From CAZLXG01 sp964563585 (GTDB taxonomy: Bacteria > Bacteroidota > Bacteroidia > Flavobacteriales > Flavobacteriaceae), in assembly GCA_964563585.1 (NCBI GenBank), contig CAZLXG010000086.1, positions 1 to 5,860 on the forward strand: 5,860 bases of DNA, in the 5' to 3' direction. The notes beneath the pieces are model-generated. The model had not been told where the DNA came from. It was given only the letters and a program-made list of their open reading frames with translations, and did not search any database. Positions 5,711-5,860 of this stretch are shown here, in pieces (the first letter of the stretch is position 1; every line of letters starts with the position of its first letter). A program made the position numbers and the translations under genes.

Positions 5711-5797
5711 TAACTCAGTTCCTCAGTAGTACCTCAGTAAGCTTAGTGAGGTACTGAAACTCAATATTAGCAACACTTTAAGTCAGTACCTCAGTAA
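5711..5797. repeat. CTCAGT repeat cluster with 28-bp palindrome (origin- or recombination-site-like)
   Basis: The gap after the primase gene contains CTCAGT four times (5714, 5722, 5733, 5790). The 13-base unit AGTACCTCAGTAA occurs exactly twice (5728-5740, 5785-5797), and an inverted copy lies at 5744-5757. Bases 5728-5755 form a palindrome centred on AAGCTT with 26 of 28 positions symmetric. The 11 bases TGAGGTACTGA (5747-5757) are exactly complementary to 5783-5793, so two alternative foldings are possible. Direct plus inverted short repeats between a replication gene and a possible recombinase gene fit iterons of an origin, recombinase arm/core sites, or an operator for the downstream gene. 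No T-run follows, so an intrinsic terminator is less likely. Confidence 0.7.
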
Positions 5798-5807
5798 AAC
5801 ACTAAAA

Positions 5808-5860
5808 ATGGACAAGCGGATAAAAAAATTAAGATTAAAAACAACGGAATACCAAATCTT
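5808..5860 (+). CDS. Start of a truncated gene, possibly a tyrosine recombinase
   Basis: An open frame begins at the ATG at 5808 and runs off the window end after 17 full codons (MDKRIKKLRLKTTEYQI). A very basic start followed by an 'LKT.EYQIL'-type helix is what I would expect at the N-terminus of Bacteroidota tyrosine recombinases, and such genes often follow a CHC2 primase gene in mobile elements. There is far too little sequence to prove this. It starts 98 bp after the primase stop, with the repeat cluster between, so it may have its own control. Alternatives include another replication gene or a non-coding frame. Confidence 0.45.
   Translation, partial: MDKRIKKLRLKTTEYQI

Noticed and set aside
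5728..5755. Intrinsic terminator for the primase gene
   Set aside because: The palindrome has essentially no loop and no following T-run, and parts of it recur as direct repeats, which fits a binding or recombination site better.

Overview
The window comes from an AT-rich member of the Bacteroidota, most likely a flavobacterium-like organism. Three things suggest this. The first gene has the Bacteroidota form of the Rhs core (start MGCLKL, then YYPFGSLMP, YGMNGMEKDDE, SRLGRRWNVDP and NNPVYFIDPNG). The genes lack clear Shine-Dalgarno sequences and have A/T-rich leaders. The 3006-3171 gap carries TAnnTTTG-type -7 promoter boxes. No genus can be assigned from the sequence alone. This is accessory DNA: every gene is either a conflict gene or part of a mobile element.

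Layout. Bases 1-306 hold no convincing gene. They carry a strong imperfect palindrome (158-213) and T/A-rich symmetric tracts. Next comes a plus-strand toxin-immunity pair: an orphan Rhs tip (307-1344), made of a short Rhs core remnant fused to an HHIIP-type HNH/AHH-like nuclease, and six bases later a predicted immunity protein (1351-2037) resembling the Imm11/DUF1629 family. Convergent to it is a three-gene minus-strand operon, read as XRE regulator (3005-2655), small antitoxin (2652-2428) and RelE/ParE toxin (2440-2108). Its order resembles the paaR-paaA-parE type of three-component addiction module. A 166-bp divergent control region with two inverted repeats and two -7 boxes separates it from a large plus-strand gene (3172-5709). 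That gene encodes a primase-helicase-like fusion: CHC2 zinc finger, Toprim, AAA+ ATPase and winged helix. A 98-bp gap full of CTCAGT repeats and a near-perfect 28-bp palindrome follows. The window ends in the first 17 codons of another gene (5808 onward), which may be a tyrosine recombinase.

How it may work together (inference). The right half looks like the core of an integrating or replicating mobile element: replication protein, probable recombinase, repeat cluster between them, and an addiction module sharing a control region with the replication gene. The left half is a separately acquired contact-dependent toxin-immunity cassette, possibly inserted by recombination at shared Rhs sequence. 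The least expected signals are non-coding: the palindrome at 158-213; the 5711-5797 repeat cluster; a hairpin motif present twice in opposite orientation within the primase gene, with a compensatory base-pair change; and a 19-bp exact repeat read in two different frames of the same gene.
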